Below, in pieces: positions 62,901 through 64,000 of a stretch of DNA of 64,000 nt. Source of the DNA: Glandiceps talaboti (lineage: Eukaryota; Hemichordata; Enteropneusta; Spengelidae); the NCBI RefSeq assembly GCF_964340395.1, contig NC_135571.1, forward strand, positions 15,776,721 through 15,840,720. Reading direction: 5' to 3'. Position 1 is the stretch's first letter; each line of letters opens with the position of its first letter. Made by a program: the position numbers and the translations under genes. Below the pieces are notes generated by a model. That model worked only from the letters and a program-made list of their open reading frames with translations, made no database searches and was not told the DNA's origin.

Positions 62901-63270
62901 AAACAAGTCGAAACTCGAACAGACCTGTCCACAATGGGTGCAATTTATTCAAAACCTGTCCAAGCTGGTCCAAACCAGTGTAAAACCGATGCAAACGAGT
63001 TGATACCGATCAAAACCTGTCCAAACCTGTGCAAAATCTGTGGAAACCTGTCAAAACTTTTCCGAACCAGTCTAAAACCTTTCCAAACGAGTTAAAACTG
63101 GTCAAAACCTGTGTATACTGTTTTAAATCTTTCAAAATCGATCAACATTCGACAAAACTTTTGCAAAACATTTAAAACCTGTCCAAACAAGTCAAAACCT
63201 GTTAGAAATTATTCGAAACAGGTCGAAACCTGTCCAACCTGGTCCAAAACAGGTTCAAAGGAGTCAAAAT
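59974..63270. repeat. 3,297-bp long-form higher-order repeat, copy 7
   Basis: Nearly identical to copy 5, with few differences, for example CCTAACGAG (61425) against CCTATCGAG. Restores the 1,010-bp block. Confidence 0.97.
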
Positions 63271-64000
63271 CTATATAAAATTGTCAAAACCTGTGCACAC
63301 CTGTCAAATCCTCACAGAACCAGTTCGAAATCTGTCCAAAGCGGTCCAAACCTGTCGTAAAATAGGTTTAATTGATTTAAAACCTGTCCAAACTGGTCCA
63401 AACTAGTGTGAAACATATGCAAACTGATCGGTACCTGTCCACAGCAGTTTCAAACTTGTCAAAAGCGATAGAAACTGGTTCAAACCTGTACAAAATCTGT
63501 GGAAACTTGTCATAACTTTTTCAAACCAGACCGAAACCATTAGAAGCGGTCAAAACCTGTTGCAAACGAGTCAAAACTGGTCAAAACCTGTCTATACATT
63601 TGTCAAAAATTGTGCAAAAGATTCAAAACCAGGTTTAGATAGACTTAGTCTGGTTGGGGTTTCACGTGTTTTGATTACTTCTGGACAATTTTGGACAAGT
63701 TTATAAAAGGTTTTCGACCGGTTTTGAAACTTTTGCACGGTTTTGGTCAATTTTGTTCGGTTTGAAACCAGTGCGAGCAAGTTTTACCTAGTTTTGACTA
63801 TTTTGCAACATGTTTTGACAGAGTTTAAGTTAGTATAGGAACAAACTGGTCCGAAACCAGTGCAAAAACTCAAAACCGTTCAAAATCTGTGGAAACAAAC
63901 TCAAAACCAGTCAAAATCAGTAAAAAACCGGTGCAAATCTATTCAAAACCAAAAACCTTATCTCATCTGTCCATATCTGTCCACAACCATTCTAAACCTG
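63271..64000. repeat. Higher-order repeat, copy 8, cut by the window end
   Basis: The first 730 bp of another unit, with the right-domain CAAACCTGTACAAAATC variant and a private GTGCGAGCAAG near 63771. The array continues beyond the window. Confidence 0.97.

Noticed and set aside
45566-63780. Families of 62-, 66-, 86-, 91- and 103-residue frames recurring every 2.3-3.3 kb
   Set aside because: Recurrence follows from near-identical higher-order units. The frames overlap on both strands, have no domains, and consist of the A-tract phrase.

Overview
This is a eukaryotic nuclear window made mostly of non-coding, satellite-rich DNA. No complete host gene, rRNA or tRNA could be supported. The AT-rich background, the abundance of TACATGTA-type palindromes, long microsatellites, and decayed LINE and Penelope-like retroelements suggest a marine invertebrate, possibly a mollusc or other lophotrochozoan. 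That placement is inference from sequence style only. Nearly all open reading frames here come from tandem repeats or are chance frames.

Layout. 1-8.9 kb: AT-rich DNA with small minisatellites (units of 35, 43, about 22-25 and 44 bp), an AC microsatellite and scattered dispersed-repeat fragments. 9.0-11.4 kb: array of a 37/38-bp unit (about 64 copies). 11.5-12.2 kb: dispersed repeat with a 151-bp internal duplication; a second copy lies at 19.1-19.6 kb. 12.3-16.3 kb: array of a 41-bp unit (about 97 copies). 16.5-18.0 kb: DNA-transposon-like element with perfect 32-bp terminal inverted repeats and a 7-bp target duplication, carrying a nested 604-bp MITE-like element. 18.4 kb: four 46-bp repeats. 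20.7-21.2 kb: two weak coding-like stretches. 21.5-23.6 kb: array of a 29-bp unit (about 73 copies). 23.6-27.4 kb: mostly unassigned. 27.5-28.1 kb: minus-strand decayed LINE C-terminus. 28.3-29.2 kb: 168-bp array. 31.9-35.5 kb: ACTAT-type satellite that switches strand around a 200-bp non-satellite island. 35.8-36.5 kb: broken Penelope-like reverse transcriptase. 36.5-41.2 kb: microsatellites, a probable LINE 3' end and a 900-bp-spaced duplication. 41.2-45.2 kb: array of a 122-bp unit (33 units) dense in AGGTCA/TGACCT half-sites, interrupted by a LINE/SINE-like 3' end. 45.2-64.0 kb (window end): very homogeneous higher-order repeat of 2,286 bp, with a 3,297-bp long form, built from an approximately 10-bp A-tract periodicity.

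About 58% of the window is tandem repeat from at least a dozen unrelated unit families. The two most striking observations are that the 122-bp satellite carries DR1, DR4, IR0 and DR5 nuclear-receptor element geometries in each consensus unit, and that the terminal higher-order repeat has A-tracts phased with the DNA helix over more than 18 kb. Both are seen directly in sequence; any function is inference.
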